A DNA stretch of 64,000 bases from DVED01 sp963838375 (lineage in GTDB: Bacteria > Cyanobacteriota > Cyanobacteriia > Cyanobacteriales > Geitlerinemataceae), in contig CAWIQY010000019.1 of assembly GCA_963838375.1 (NCBI GenBank), forward strand, positions 434,001-498,000. Reading direction: 5' to 3'. Positions 44,892-54,015 of the stretch are shown one piece after another. The notes under the pieces were generated by a model. The model was not told the origin of the DNA, did not search any database, and saw only the letters and a program-made list of their open reading frames with translations. A program made the position numbers and the translations under genes. Numbering within the stretch: the first letter of the stretch is position 1; every line of letters begins with the position of its first letter.

Positions 44892-46510
44892 ATGTCTGCC
44901 AATCATCTTTGGATCTACGATACGACTTTGCGGGATGGCGCTCAACGAGAAGGACTTTCCCTCTCCGTCGAAGATAAATTACGCATTGCTCGTCAGTTAG
45001 ACCGCCTGGGAATTCCCTTTATCGAAGGCGGTTCGCCCGCGCCAATCCTAAAGATGTCCAATTTTTCTGGCAACTGCAAGAACAACCCCTCACCAGCGCC
45101 CAAATCGTTGCCTTTTGCTCCACTCGCCGTCCGGGAGAACTCGCCGAGAAATCGCCCTTACTCCAAGCCATCCTGTCTGCGGGAACCCGTTGGGTGACAA
45201 TTTTCGGAAAATCCTGGGATCTCCATGTCAGCGCCGGACTCAAAACCACCCTGGAGGAAAACTTGGCAATGATTCGGGACTCGATCGAATTTTTGCGCAG
45301 TCAGGATCGTCAACTGATTTACGATGCCGAACATTGGTTTGACGGCTACCAGAAAAATCCCGAATATGCTCTCCATACCCTAGAAACGGCGATCGAAGCT
45401 GGGGCGCAGTGGATCGTGCTGTGCGATACCAATGGCGGTACGCTGCCCCACCAAATTGCCCAAATTGTCCGCGAAACGATCGATCGTACGGGCATCGGCA
45501 GCCACGAAAACGCCCCGAAATTGGGCATCCATACCCACAACGACTCGGAAACCGCTGTCGCCAACGCCATCTCTGCCGTCTGCGAAGGTGCACAAATGGT
45601 TCAAGGCACAATCAACGGCTACGGCGAACGCTGCGGCAATGCCAACCTCTGTTCCCTGATCCCCAACCTACAACTCAAACTGGGCTATGATTGCATCGAA
45701 GACAGCCAACTTGCCCGGTTAACCGAAACCAGTCGATTCGTCAGCGAAGTCGTCAACCTCGCGCCCGACGAACACGCCGCATTTGTCGGTCGTTCTGCCT
45801 TCGCCCACAAAGGCGGCATCCACGTCAGCGCCGTCCAACGCAATCCCATTACCTACGAACATATCTCCCCAGAAGAGGTGGGCAATCAACGGCGCATTGT
45901 GATTTCCGAACAAGCGGGATTGAGTAACGTTCTGGCAAAAGCTAACTTATTTGGCTTCGATTTGGATAAGCAAGATCCCGCCTGTCGTCAAATTTTGCAA
46001 CGGCTCAAAGATCTCGAAAGTCAGGGCTATCAGTTTGAAGCCGCCGACGCCAGTGTCGAACTATTGATGCGCGAAACCCTAGGAAAGCGAAATCGCTTTT
46101 TTACCCTCAACGGCTTCCACGTTCACTGCGAACAGGGACATGGGAACAGCCAAGCCTTAGCCACCGTGAAATTGGCGGTAGAAGGCAAAGATATTTTGGA
46201 AGCAGCCGAAGGCAACGGACCGGTATCAGCTCTGGATGCGGCACTGCGTAAAGCATTGGTAAATTTCTACCCCGATATCGCCAATGTTCAACTGGTGGAT
46301 TACAAAGTTCGCATCCTCGACGGCGGGGCGGGAACATCAGCAAAAACCCGCGTTTTGGTGGAGTTTGCCAATGGGCACGAGCGCTGGACAACTGTGGGTG
46401 TCTCTACCAATATTATTGATGCATCCTGTCAAGCGGTGGTGGAAGGTTTGGAGTACGGCTTGATAGGATGCAAAATCAGCCCAAAGTCGTATTCACTCAA
46501 AATTAATTGA
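44892..46510 (+). pseudogene. cimA: Citramalate/2-isopropylmalate synthase-type gene with a single-base frameshift
   Basis: The whole tract is 1619 nt, one short of a multiple of three. The start reads HLWIYDTTLRDGAQREGLSL through LGIPFIEGG, then breaks; an in-frame continuation ANPKDVQFFWQLQEQ follows if one base is restored near 45038-45041, and the rest runs intact to 46510, including HTHNDSETAVANA, GTINGYGERCGN and HKGGIHVSAV. The same place has a Ser codon (TCG) where Trp is expected (GGWPGANPK). It would make (R)-citramalate for isoleucine synthesis, with a C-terminal allosteric domain (GGAGTSAKTRVLVEFANGHE). As written, only the C-terminal piece is translated. Confidence 0.85.
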
Positions 46511-46621
46511 GTCAGCTCAAGCTGTTAAAAGAGGAGAAAGAAAAATTTAGGTCTGTCGTCTTTTCAAAATCAGGAAGATTCCTTATGGCTTCTCATGACT
46601 TTTATTCAACACTTTGAATAC

Positions 46622-46656
46622 TAAAAAGCGGCTGCACATATGTGAATGCAGCCGCT
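46622..46656 (-). terminator. Rho-independent terminator of the 61-aa gene
   Basis: AGCGGCTGCA (46627-46636) pairs with TGCAGCCGCT (46647-46656). On the minus strand TTTTT follows the stem. It could also serve cimA on the plus strand, more weakly. Confidence 0.8.
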
Positions 46657-46721
46657 AACATTTATCATTGAGCTAAGCCATGAAAGTATTTAAATTAGGT
46701 AAAAAATTTCAATCGATAAGA

Positions 46722-46907
46722 TTAATCGTTGGCTTCTGAAACTTGCAAACTGTCGGGATCGACATAGTGGCAGCTAACGTCGTCAATACAGATAAATGCC
46801 CAACCTGAATCGTCAACGCCCATTAATGTATAAGAACCTTCTTGAACAAAGAAACCCTTATGATTGCGGGTTTCTGGCTTCACTTCTACGTTTGTATTAT
46901 TTTCCAT
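46722..46907 (-). CDS. Small acidic protein, 61 aa
   Basis: The ATG at 46907 gives MENNTNVEVKPETRNHKGFF; AGGTG lies 5-6 nt upstream. The central GSYTLMGVDDSGWAFICIDD and CHYVDP suggest a small beta-rich fold. It is acidic and has no membrane segment. It has its own terminator, which supports a real, separately transcribed gene. I do not recognise the family. Confidence 0.65.
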   Translation of the reverse strand: MENNTNVEVKPETRNHKGFFVQEGSYTLMGVDDSGWAFICIDDVSCHYVDPDSLQVSEAND

Positions 46908-47127
46908 GACACCTGTTACTCCCTAAATAGAAACCTCAGATTGGAACTGAGATAACGATTGTTAATCCCTTACTTCACTAAATATTATCATTGACTTCTA
47001 GCTTTTTTCATGAAGTTATCTAATAAATTATGAAGCAGATGTAACGATCGCCGTTGGCATCCGGATCGCCAGCCAAGGGAGAAAGCCGCGATCCCCAATG
47101 CGTGTACTCCCTGTTTCTCTGGAATCT

Positions 47128-47550
47128 TTATCCTTCAAAGAGCCAGCGTCGGACTTGTTGCAAGCTCTTCCAGTCGGGCTTTCGGCTTAATCCGTCTTCA
47201 AAATTTTTCCGAACTTCATCCTGCCATTCCGACGACACCATCATCAATTGTAAGGCGCGTTCCACCTGATCCCGCACGCCTTTTTTCTGGCTTTCAATCA
47301 TTGCCAGCGCCAGATTTACACGTGCTTGGGGATCTTCGGGGTTCAGTTTCACAGCCTTTTGAGCCGCTTTGTAGGCGAGCTTTGGTCGATCCTCCAGTAA
47401 GTATAACCAGGACAGACAAGTCAACGCCGGACTGTTATTGGGCGATCGATCGCAAACTTGCTTGAAAATCGGGATCAAAGCTTGAGCGCTTTCCCCAGCT
47501 TGATAGCGTTGAATGGCGTCTTGGAATAAAGATTCTGCGGTTTGAGTCAT
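47128..47550 (-). CDS. TPR-repeat protein, 140 aa
   Basis: It contains three or so tetratricopeptide-like helices (residues ~4-105: AESLFQDAIQRYQAGESAQA, PALTCLSWLYLLEDRPKLAY, PQARVNLALAMIESQKKGVR) and a Trp-rich end (PDWKSLQQVRRWLFEG). TPRs bind partner proteins; the partner is unknown. It has no signal peptide. It lies beside iscA-type and may share its control, but each has separate spacing. Confidence 0.8.
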   Translation of the reverse strand: MTQTAESLFQDAIQRYQAGESAQALIPIFKQVCDRSPNNSPALTCLSWLYLLEDRPKLAYKAAQKAVKLNPEDPQARVNLALAMIESQKKGVRDQVERALQLMMVSSEWQDEVRKNFEDGLSRKPDWKSLQQVRRWLFEG

Positions 47551-47633
47551 GCTCGATCGAATTGAGTTTGTCTATTTTGCTACTAAATTGTCGCCGATTG
47601 CCCTTCTTTTTCCAAGACAATTTATCGAGAAAT

Positions 47634-47664
47634 CAAAAAGAGACGCTCGCGGGGGAACGTCTCT
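47634..47664 (-). terminator. Rho-independent terminator of the IscA/SufA gene
   Basis: On the minus strand AGAGACG and CGTCTCT (plus 47639-47645 and 47658-47664) form a 7-bp stem, followed by TTTTT. It is 36 bp past the stop at 47700. Confidence 0.85.
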
Positions 47665-47699
47665 TCGATAGATGTTCGAGAGGGAAACATCAGAATCGA

Positions 47700-48056
47700 T
47701 CAGGCAGAAAAGGACTTACCGCAGCCGCAGCTTTGAGTAGCGTTAGGGTTGCTAAACTGAAAGCCACCGCCAATTAACGCATCGCTGTAGTCCAAGACGA
47801 GACCGTAAAGATAGAGCAGGCTTTTGGGGTCGCATACCACTTGAAACCCTTCGTAATCGTAGACTTCATCTTTTTCGTCGATGGCACTGCCATCGATAAA
47901 GTCCATCAAGTAAGACATCCCGGAACAACCACCTTGACGTACGCCGACTCTCAGGCACAAATCCTGTCCTTGTTTCTCCCGAAGAAATCTAACCTGCTTG
48001 AGAGCAGATTCCGTCATTTGGATGCCTCGCTGTTGAGGTTGAGTTGCTAGTGTCAT
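47700..48056 (-). CDS. Iron-sulfur assembly A-type carrier
   Basis: 118 aa. It is a small A-type scaffold/carrier (IscA/SufA family) that delivers [2Fe-2S] or [4Fe-4S] clusters to targets. The three conserved cysteines are C44 (RQGGCSGMSY), C110 and C112 (SCGCG). The DYSDALIGGGFQFSNPNA region is typical. Which of IscA or SufA it is cannot be set from context, since no other isc or suf gene is adjacent. Confidence 0.93.
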   Translation of the reverse strand: MTLATQPQQRGIQMTESALKQVRFLREKQGQDLCLRVGVRQGGCSGMSYLMDFIDGSAIDEKDEVYDYEGFQVVCDPKSLLYLYGLVLDYSDALIGGGFQFSNPNATQSCGCGKSFSA

Positions 48057-48206
48057 AATGTTGATAAAGCTCCTGTTGAATAAATCACGTCAGATCGATT
48101 CGATCGCGCCTCAATGGGTCGAGCCTAAAACCGAAAACGACTTCTTGACAGTCCCCAGCCCTATGCTACGGGGATTCTGGGTTCTACGAGATCGCGATTT
48201 GCATCA

Positions 48207-48250
48207 CCCCCTATTGTAGCGAATCGGAACTCGATCGCCACAATAGGGGG
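48207..48250. repeat. 11-bp inverted repeat upstream of rpoB
   Basis: CCCCCTATTGT (48207-48217) and ACAATAGGGGG (48240-48250) are exact inverted copies, with CGA/TCG pairing inside. It is about 350 bp before rpoB. Confidence 0.65.
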
Positions 48251-48477
48251 CTACGATCGAGTCGAACCGGTTGCATCAGTTCTGTCTCTGTCGAACCTGC
48301 CAAAATTTAGGAAAATCGGAGATCGATATAAATCCGATTTTGCGTCATAATAAACAAATAGGGTAATCGACATTCACGGAGCCGACCCGAATCGAATCCC
48401 TGCCAACGACGCCTAGCAGCAAATTAATCGAATTATTGCGGCACATCCGGAACCCCAGCAGCGTTCTCTTTCACACC

Positions 48478-48537
48478 GACCCCAGACTCAGAGAGTTTGT
48501 CTTGAAACTCCAAGTCTGGGGTCAAATTGACTTTTTT
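48478..48537 (+). promoter_or_regulatory. Attenuator-like hairpin in the rpoB leader
   Basis: GACCCCAGACT (48478-48488) pairs with AGTCTGGGGTC (48513-48523); inside, GAGTTT and AAACTC pair again. A run of six T residues follows at 48532-48537. The shape is that of an intrinsic terminator 63 bp before the rpoB ATG, with no gene ahead of it on this strand, so premature termination control of rpoB is a fair reading. Confidence 0.6.
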
Positions 48538-48600
48538 ATAAAGAAATAGTAAAATCGAGAGCCTGCTGGACTTCGCCCCCATACTGTTTCTGGCAAACGC

Positions 48601-51600
48601 ATGACTAATCAGATCAACATCGCCCCTCCCTTTTACCTGCCCGATCTCGTTGAAATTCAGCGTTCTAGCTTCCGATGGTTTTTGGAAGTCGGTTTAATCG
48701 AAGAACTCAACAGCTTTTCTCCTATTACCGATTATACCGGCAAGCTCGAATTGCACTTTCTCGGGAAGAAGTACAAGCTCAAAGAACCGAAATACAACGT
48801 CGATGAAGCCAAACGACGGGATAGTACCTATGCCGTCCAGATGTATGTGCCGACCCGACTGATTAACAAAGAAACCGGGGAAATCAAAGAACAAGAAGTC
48901 TTCATCGGCGATCTTCCCCTGATGACCGATCGCGGCACCTTCATCATCAACGGTGCAGAACGGGTGATCGTCAACCAAATCGTGAGGTCTCCAGGGGTCT
49001 ACTACAAGTCGGAAACCGACAAGAACGGACGTCGAGCTTATAACGCCTCTCTGATTCCCAACCGAGGCGCTTGGCTCAAATTTGAAACCGATAAAAACGA
49101 TCTCGTTTGGGTTCGGATCGACAAAACCCGCAAACTCTCAGCCCAAGTTCTACTCAAAGCCCTGGGACTGACCGACAACGAAATTTTTGACGCCCTGCGC
49201 CACCCGGAATACTTCCAAAAAACCATCGAAAAAGAAGGGCAATTCAGCGAAGACGAAGCCCTGATGGAGTTGTATCGCAAGCTGCGCCCCGGCGAACCTC
49301 CCACCGTATCCGGCGGACGGGCGCTGCTGGAATCGCGGTTTTTCGATCCCAAGCGTTACGACTTAGGGCGAGTCGGGCGCTACAAACTCAACAAAAAACT
49401 GCGCTTGAACGTCGCCGACACCATGCGTGTCTTGACCCCTCAAGACATTCTGGCGGCGATCGACTATTTGATCGACCTAGAATTTGACATGGGGCAAATT
49501 GACGACATCGATCACCTGGGCAATCGCCGGGTGCGATCGGTCGGAGAACTGCTGCAAAACCAAGTGCGCGTCGGACTCAACCGCTTAGAACGGATCATCA
49601 AAGAACGGATGACCGTCTCGGAATCGGAAACCTTGACCCCCGCCTCCCTGGTGAACCCCAAACCCCTGGTTGCCGCCATCAAAGAATTCTTCGGCTCCTC
49701 CCAGCTTTCCCAGTTCATGGATCAAACCAACCCATTGGCGGAGTTGACCCACAAACGGCGACTCTCTGCCCTAGGTCCTGGGGGATTGACGCGCGAACGC
49801 GCCGGCTTTGCCGTGCGAGACATTCACCCCTCCCACTACGGACGGATCTGCCCGATCGAAACTCCTGAAGGTCCCAACGCTGGATTGATCGGGTCTCTGG
49901 CAACCCACGCCAAAGTCAACGCCTACGGATTCATCGAAACCCCTTATTATCGGGTTCAGAGCGGACAGGTTCTCTTACAAGAAGCCCCCATTTACATGAC
50001 CGCTGACGAAGAAGACGAATTGCGTGTTGCCCCCGGCGACTTGCCCTTCGGTACAGATGGCATTATCCGAGGGGAAACGGTTACAGTTCGTTACCGCCAG
50101 GACTTCAGCACGATTCCCCCCGACCAGGTAGACTTCGTTGCGGTTTCCCCGGTACAAATCATCTCGGTGGCAACCTCCTTGATTCCCTTCCTGGAACACG
50201 ACGACGCTAACCGCGCCCTCATGGGATCGAACATGCAGCGCCAAGCGGTTCCCTTGCTCAAGCCCGAACGTCCACTCGTCGGCACCGGATTGGAAGCCCA
50301 AGCCGCGCGGGACTCCGGTATGGTGATCGTCAGCCGGACCCCCGGAGTCGTCACCTATGTCGATGCCCAGCGCATCCGGGTGCGTCCCACCGACACGGAC
50401 AAGGCAAATCCGGCGGAAATCGAATACGAATTACAGAAATACCATCGATCGAACCAGGATACCTGCCTCAACCAACGCCCGATCGTTTTTGAAGGCGATG
50501 AAGTGGTCACCGGACAAGTCATGGCAGACGGTTCGGCAACCGAAGGCGGAGAACTGGCGCTGGGTCAAAACATCCTAGTCGCCTATATGCCCTGGGAAGG
50601 CTACAACTACGAAGACGCCATCCTGATCGCCGAACGCCTGGTGTACGACGATATCTACACCAGCATCCACATCGAAAAATACGAAATCGAAGCTCGGCAA
50701 ACGAAACTCGGACCCGAAGAAGTCACGCGAGAAATTCCCAACGTTGGGGAAGATGCCCTGCGTCACCTCGACGAAAACGGCATTATCCGCATTGGTGCTT
50801 GGGTAGAGTCAGGCGAGATTTTGGTGGGTAAAGTCACCCCCAAAGGCGAATCCGACCAACCCCCCGAAGAAAAATTGCTGCGGGCGATTTTCGGCGAAAA
50901 AGCTCGAGACGTGCGGGATAACTCCCTGCGCGTTCCCAACGGCGAAAAAGGTCGCGTGGTAGACGTGCGCGTTTTCACCCGCGAACAAGGAGACGAACTG
51001 CCACCCGGCGCCAACATGGTAGTCCGCGTCTACGTCGCCCAGAAACGTAAAATTCAAGTCGGCGACAAAATGGCAGGACGCCACGGCAACAAAGGGATTA
51101 TCTCCCGGATTTTGCCCGTTGAAGATATGCCATACCTGCCTGATGGCACACCTGTGGATATCGTCCTCAATCCGTTGGGGGTTCCCTCCCGGATGAACGT
51201 CGGTCAAATCTTCGAGTGCCTGCTCGCCTGGGCTGGAGAATGTCTGGGTTCGCGGTTTAAAATCATCCCCTTCGATGAAATGCACGGTCAGGAAATGTCC
51301 CGCGAAACCATTAACGGGAAACTGCAACAGGCACGGAAAAAGACTGGGAAAGACTGGTTGTTCAACGAGGATCATCCCGGTAAAACCGTCGTGTACGACG
51401 GGCGCACTGGAGAACCTTTTGACCGACCCATCACTGTCGGCAAAGCCTATATGCTCAAGCTCGTCCACTTAGTAGACGACAAAATTCACGCTCGCTCTAC
51501 AGGACCTTACTCCCTCGTCACCCAACAACCCCTGGGCGGGAAAGCCCAGCAAGGGGGTCAGCGGTTTGGGGAAATGGAAGTGTGGGCACTGGAAGCCTTT

Positions 51601-51912
51601 GGTGCGGCTTATACCTTGCAAGAGCTACTGACCGTCAAATCCGACGATATGCAAGGACGAAATGAAGCGCTCAATGCGATCGTCAAAGGAAAAGCAATTC
51701 CGCGACCGGGCACGCCAGAATCCTTCAAAGTGCTGATGCGGGAACTGCAATCTTTAGGTCTCGACATCGCCGTCCACAAAGTAGAAACGGCTGAAGATGG
51801 GAGTTCTCGAGACTCGGAAGTCGATCTGATGGCCGATATCGGCGGTCGCCGTACCCCCTCTCGACCGACCTACGAATCCATGTTAAGCAACGAAGACGAT
51901 AGTGATACCTAG
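48601..51912 (+). CDS. rpoB: RNA polymerase beta subunit
   Basis: 1103 aa, the usual cyanobacterial length. It forms part of the catalytic core with beta', gamma, alpha and omega. Landmarks: the rifampicin region (SSQLSQFMDQTNPLAELTHK and RRLSALGPGGLTRERAG), the PEGPNAGLIGSL loop, the GDKMAGRHGNKGIISRILP active-centre block and the C-terminal GGQRFGEMEVWALEAFGAAY. The rif-region residues look wild type. It starts the rpoB-rpoC1-rpoC2 group; rpoC1 follows after 134 bp. Confidence 0.98.
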   Translation: MTNQINIAPPFYLPDLVEIQRSSFRWFLEVGLIEELNSFSPITDYTGKLELHFLGKKYKLKEPKYNVDEAKRRDSTYAVQMYVPTRLINKETGEIKEQEVFIGDLPLMTDRGTFIINGAERVIVNQIVRSPGVYYKSETDKNGRRAYNASLIPNRGAWLKFETDKNDLVWVRIDKTRKLSAQVLLKALGLTDNEIFDALRHPEYFQKTIEKEGQFSEDEALMELYRKLRPGEPPTVSGGRALLESRFFDPKRYDLGRVGRYKLNKKLRLNVADTMRVLTPQDILAAIDYLIDLEFDMGQIDDIDHLGNRRVRSVGELLQNQVRVGLNRLERIIKERMTVSESETLTPASLVNPKPLVAAIKEFFGSSQLSQFMDQTNPLAELTHKRRLSALGPGGLTRERAGFAVRDIHPSHYGRICPIETPEGPNAGLIGSLATHAKVNAYGFIETPYYRVQSGQVLLQEAPIYMTADEEDELRVAPGDLPFGTDGIIRGETVTVRYRQDFSTIPPDQVDFVAVSPVQIISVATSLIPFLEHDDANRALMGSNMQRQAVPLLKPERPLVGTGLEAQAARDSGMVIVSRTPGVVTYVDAQRIRVRPTDTDKANPAEIEYELQKYHRSNQDTCLNQRPIVFEGDEVVTGQVMADGSATEGGELALGQNILVAYMPWEGYNYEDAILIAERLVYDDIYTSIHIEKYEIEARQTKLGPEEVTREIPNVGEDALRHLDENGIIRIGAWVESGEILVGKVTPKGESDQPPEEKLLRAIFGEKARDVRDNSLRVPNGEKGRVVDVRVFTREQGDELPPGANMVVRVYVAQKRKIQVGDKMAGRHGNKGIISRILPVEDMPYLPDGTPVDIVLNPLGVPSRMNVGQIFECLLAWAGECLGSRFKIIPFDEMHGQEMSRETINGKLQQARKKTGKDWLFNEDHPGKTVVYDGRTGEPFDRPITVGKAYMLKLVHLVDDKIHARSTGPYSLVTQQPLGGKAQQGGQRFGEMEVWALEAFGAAYTLQELLTVKSDDMQGRNEALNAIVKGKAIPRPGTPESFKVLMRELQSLGLDIAVHKVETAEDGSSRDSEVDLMADIGGRRTPSRPTYESMLSNEDDSDT

Positions 51913-52046
51913 AAACGGGTAAATCACAATCGACGGTTGGCAGTGAAGCGGTATTCCTGGAAAAGAGACAACGTGCCAACCGTCAAACTCGAGCCCGACT
52001 CGAGCCACAAGATGCCGAGCCAAGGAAAAGGGATAACAAAATAAAC

Positions 52047-53912
52047 ATGGCTAAGTTAGAACAGCGATTTGATTACGTCAAAATTGGCATCGCCTCCCCA
52101 GAGAGGATTCGGACCTGGGGCGAACGGACTCTACCCAACGGACAGATGGTAGGAGAGGTCACCAAACCCGAAACCATCAACTACCGTACCCTCAAGCCGG
52201 AAATGGACGGGTTGTTTTGCGAGCGCATCTTTGGACCGGCAAAAGATTGGGAATGTCATTGTGGCAAATACAAGCGCGTGCGCCATCGCGGCATCGTCTG
52301 CGAACGTTGCGGAGTAGAAGTCACCGAATCGCGAGTGCGCCGCCACCGCATGGGATTCATTAAGCTGGCGGCTCCCGTCGCCCACGTCTGGTATCTCAAA
52401 GGGATTCCCAGCTATATTGCCATCTTGCTGGATATGCCGTTGCGAGATGTAGAGCAAATTGTCTACTTCAACGCCTACGTCGTGCTCAGTCCCGGCAATG
52501 CGGATAATTTATCCTACAAGCAACTCTTGCTCGAAGACCAATGGCTGGAAATCGAAGAGCAGCTTTACGATGAAGACTCAGAATTAGAAGGGATCGAAGT
52601 GGGCATTGGGGCAGAAGCCCTTCAGCGATTGCTCCAAGACTTAGATCTCGAGGCAACGGCTGAATCTTTACGAGAAGAAATTGCCAATGCCAAAGGGCAA
52701 AAGCGTGCCAAGCTAATCAAGCGCCTGCGCGTCATCGATAACTTCATCGCCACCGAATCCGACCCCGCTTGGATGGTGCTCGAAGTCATTCCGGTCATTC
52801 CTCCAGATTTGCGTCCCATGGTGCAGCTCGATGGGGGTCGGTTTGCCACCTCAGATCTCAACGATCTGTATCGGCGAGCGATCAACCGTAACAATCGTTT
52901 GGCAAGGTTACAAGAAATTTTAGCGCCAGAAATCATCATTCGCAACGAAAAGCGGATGCTGCAAGAAGCCGTCGATGCTTTGATCGACAACGGTCGTCGG
53001 GGACGCACGGTGGTCGGGGCCAACAATCGACCCCTGAAATCGCTGTCAGACATCATCGAAGGGAAACAAGGGCGCTTCCGGCAAAACTTGTTGGGGAAAC
53101 GGGTAGACTACTCCGGACGGAGTGTGATCGTTGTCGGGCCAAAATTGAAAATACACCAGTGCGGATTGCCTCGGGAAATGGCGATCGAACTTTTCCAGCC
53201 CTTCGTCATCCATCGACTGATCCGCCAGGGACTGGTCAACAACATTAAAGCGGCGAAAAAACTGATCGCCCGCAACGATGTCAACATCTGGGACGTTTTG
53301 GAAGAAGTGATTGAAGGGCATCCCGTCATGCTCAACCGGGCTCCTACGCTGCACCGTCTGGGCATTCAAGCCTTCGAGCCGATTCTGGTGGAAGGTCGCG
53401 CCATTCAACTGCATCCTCTGGTTTGTCCGGCATTTAACGCTGACTTCGACGGCGACCAAATGGCGGTTCACGTCCCCCTATCCTTGGAATCCCAAGCCGA
53501 AGCGCGATTGTTGATGCTCGCGTGTAATAATATCCTCTCTCCAGCTACCGGATCGCCGATCGTGACTCCCAGTCAAGATATGGTGCTGGGGTGCTACTAT
53601 CTCACCGCCGAAAATCCAGCCGCACAACTCGATCCCATTCCCAACTTTAGCAGTTTGGACGATGTGACGATCGCTTACGAACAAAAGCAGCTCAGCTTGC
53701 ACGCTTTTGTTTGGGTGCGATATGACGGCGAAGTAGACAGCGGTCCAGAAGAATTGCTCGAAGAAAGCACCAATGACGACGGTAGTGTCACCCAACTCTA
53801 TACCTACCGACGAGTCCGTATGGATGCCCAAGGCAACCGGATTTCCCAGTTCCTTCGCACCACCGCCGGTCGGATCATCTACAATCAGGCGATCGTCGAA
53901 GCTTTGGCTTAG
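52047..53912 (+). CDS. rpoC1: RNA polymerase gamma subunit (beta' N-terminal part)
   Basis: 621 aa. Cyanobacteria and plastids divide beta' between RpoC1 and RpoC2. The zinc ribbon CHCGKYKRVRHRGIVCERCG is at ~70-90, and the catalytic Mg motif NADFDGDQM is at ~465-473. The C-terminus GRIIYNQAIVEALA matches the normal end of this subunit. A heptamer repeat array fills the space before rpoC2. Confidence 0.98.
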   Translation: MAKLEQRFDYVKIGIASPERIRTWGERTLPNGQMVGEVTKPETINYRTLKPEMDGLFCERIFGPAKDWECHCGKYKRVRHRGIVCERCGVEVTESRVRRHRMGFIKLAAPVAHVWYLKGIPSYIAILLDMPLRDVEQIVYFNAYVVLSPGNADNLSYKQLLLEDQWLEIEEQLYDEDSELEGIEVGIGAEALQRLLQDLDLEATAESLREEIANAKGQKRAKLIKRLRVIDNFIATESDPAWMVLEVIPVIPPDLRPMVQLDGGRFATSDLNDLYRRAINRNNRLARLQEILAPEIIIRNEKRMLQEAVDALIDNGRRGRTVVGANNRPLKSLSDIIEGKQGRFRQNLLGKRVDYSGRSVIVVGPKLKIHQCGLPREMAIELFQPFVIHRLIRQGLVNNIKAAKKLIARNDVNIWDVLEEVIEGHPVMLNRAPTLHRLGIQAFEPILVEGRAIQLHPLVCPAFNADFDGDQMAVHVPLSLESQAEARLLMLACNNILSPATGSPIVTPSQDMVLGCYYLTAENPAAQLDPIPNFSSLDDVTIAYEQKQLSLHAFVWVRYDGEVDSGPEELLEESTNDDGSVTQLYTYRRVRMDAQGNRISQFLRTTAGRIIYNQAIVEALA

Positions 53913-53915
53913 AAG

Positions 53916-54009
53916 GGCTAGTGGCTAGTGGCTAGTGGCTGGTGGGTGGCGAATACTCACCAATGACCAATTACCGATTACCGATTACCGATTACCGATT
54001 ACCGATTCC
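53916..54009. repeat. Heptamer tandem repeats between rpoC1 and rpoC2
   Basis: GGCTAGT occurs three times plus a variant (53916-53943), and CGATTAC four times plus a variant (53975-54009). The array begins 4 bp after the rpoC1 stop and ends 7 bp before the rpoC2 ATG. It is open in the rpoC2 frame. Confidence 0.88.
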
Positions 54010-54015
54010 CCCAAT

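Larger units (their letters stand above)
48057..48600. other. Divergent region between iscA-type and rpoB
   Basis: No gene is supported. It holds an 11-bp inverted repeat and a large leader hairpin before rpoB, listed separately. The rpoB promoter should be here, but I see no clearly best -35/-10 pair. Confidence 0.5.

Noticed and set aside
48380..48420. Possible tRNA T-arm (GAATCGAATCCC)
   Set aside because: No acceptor, D-arm or anticodon stem can be drawn around it on either strand.
50809..51468. 219-codon minus-strand frame in rpoB
   Set aside because: Antisense shadow of a highly conserved gene; long antisense frames are common in such GC- and codon-biased genes.
53935..54015. 27-residue N-terminal extension of RpoC2
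   Set aside because: It is encoded by heptamer repeats; the conserved subunit start MIFRNRIIDKK lies at 54016.
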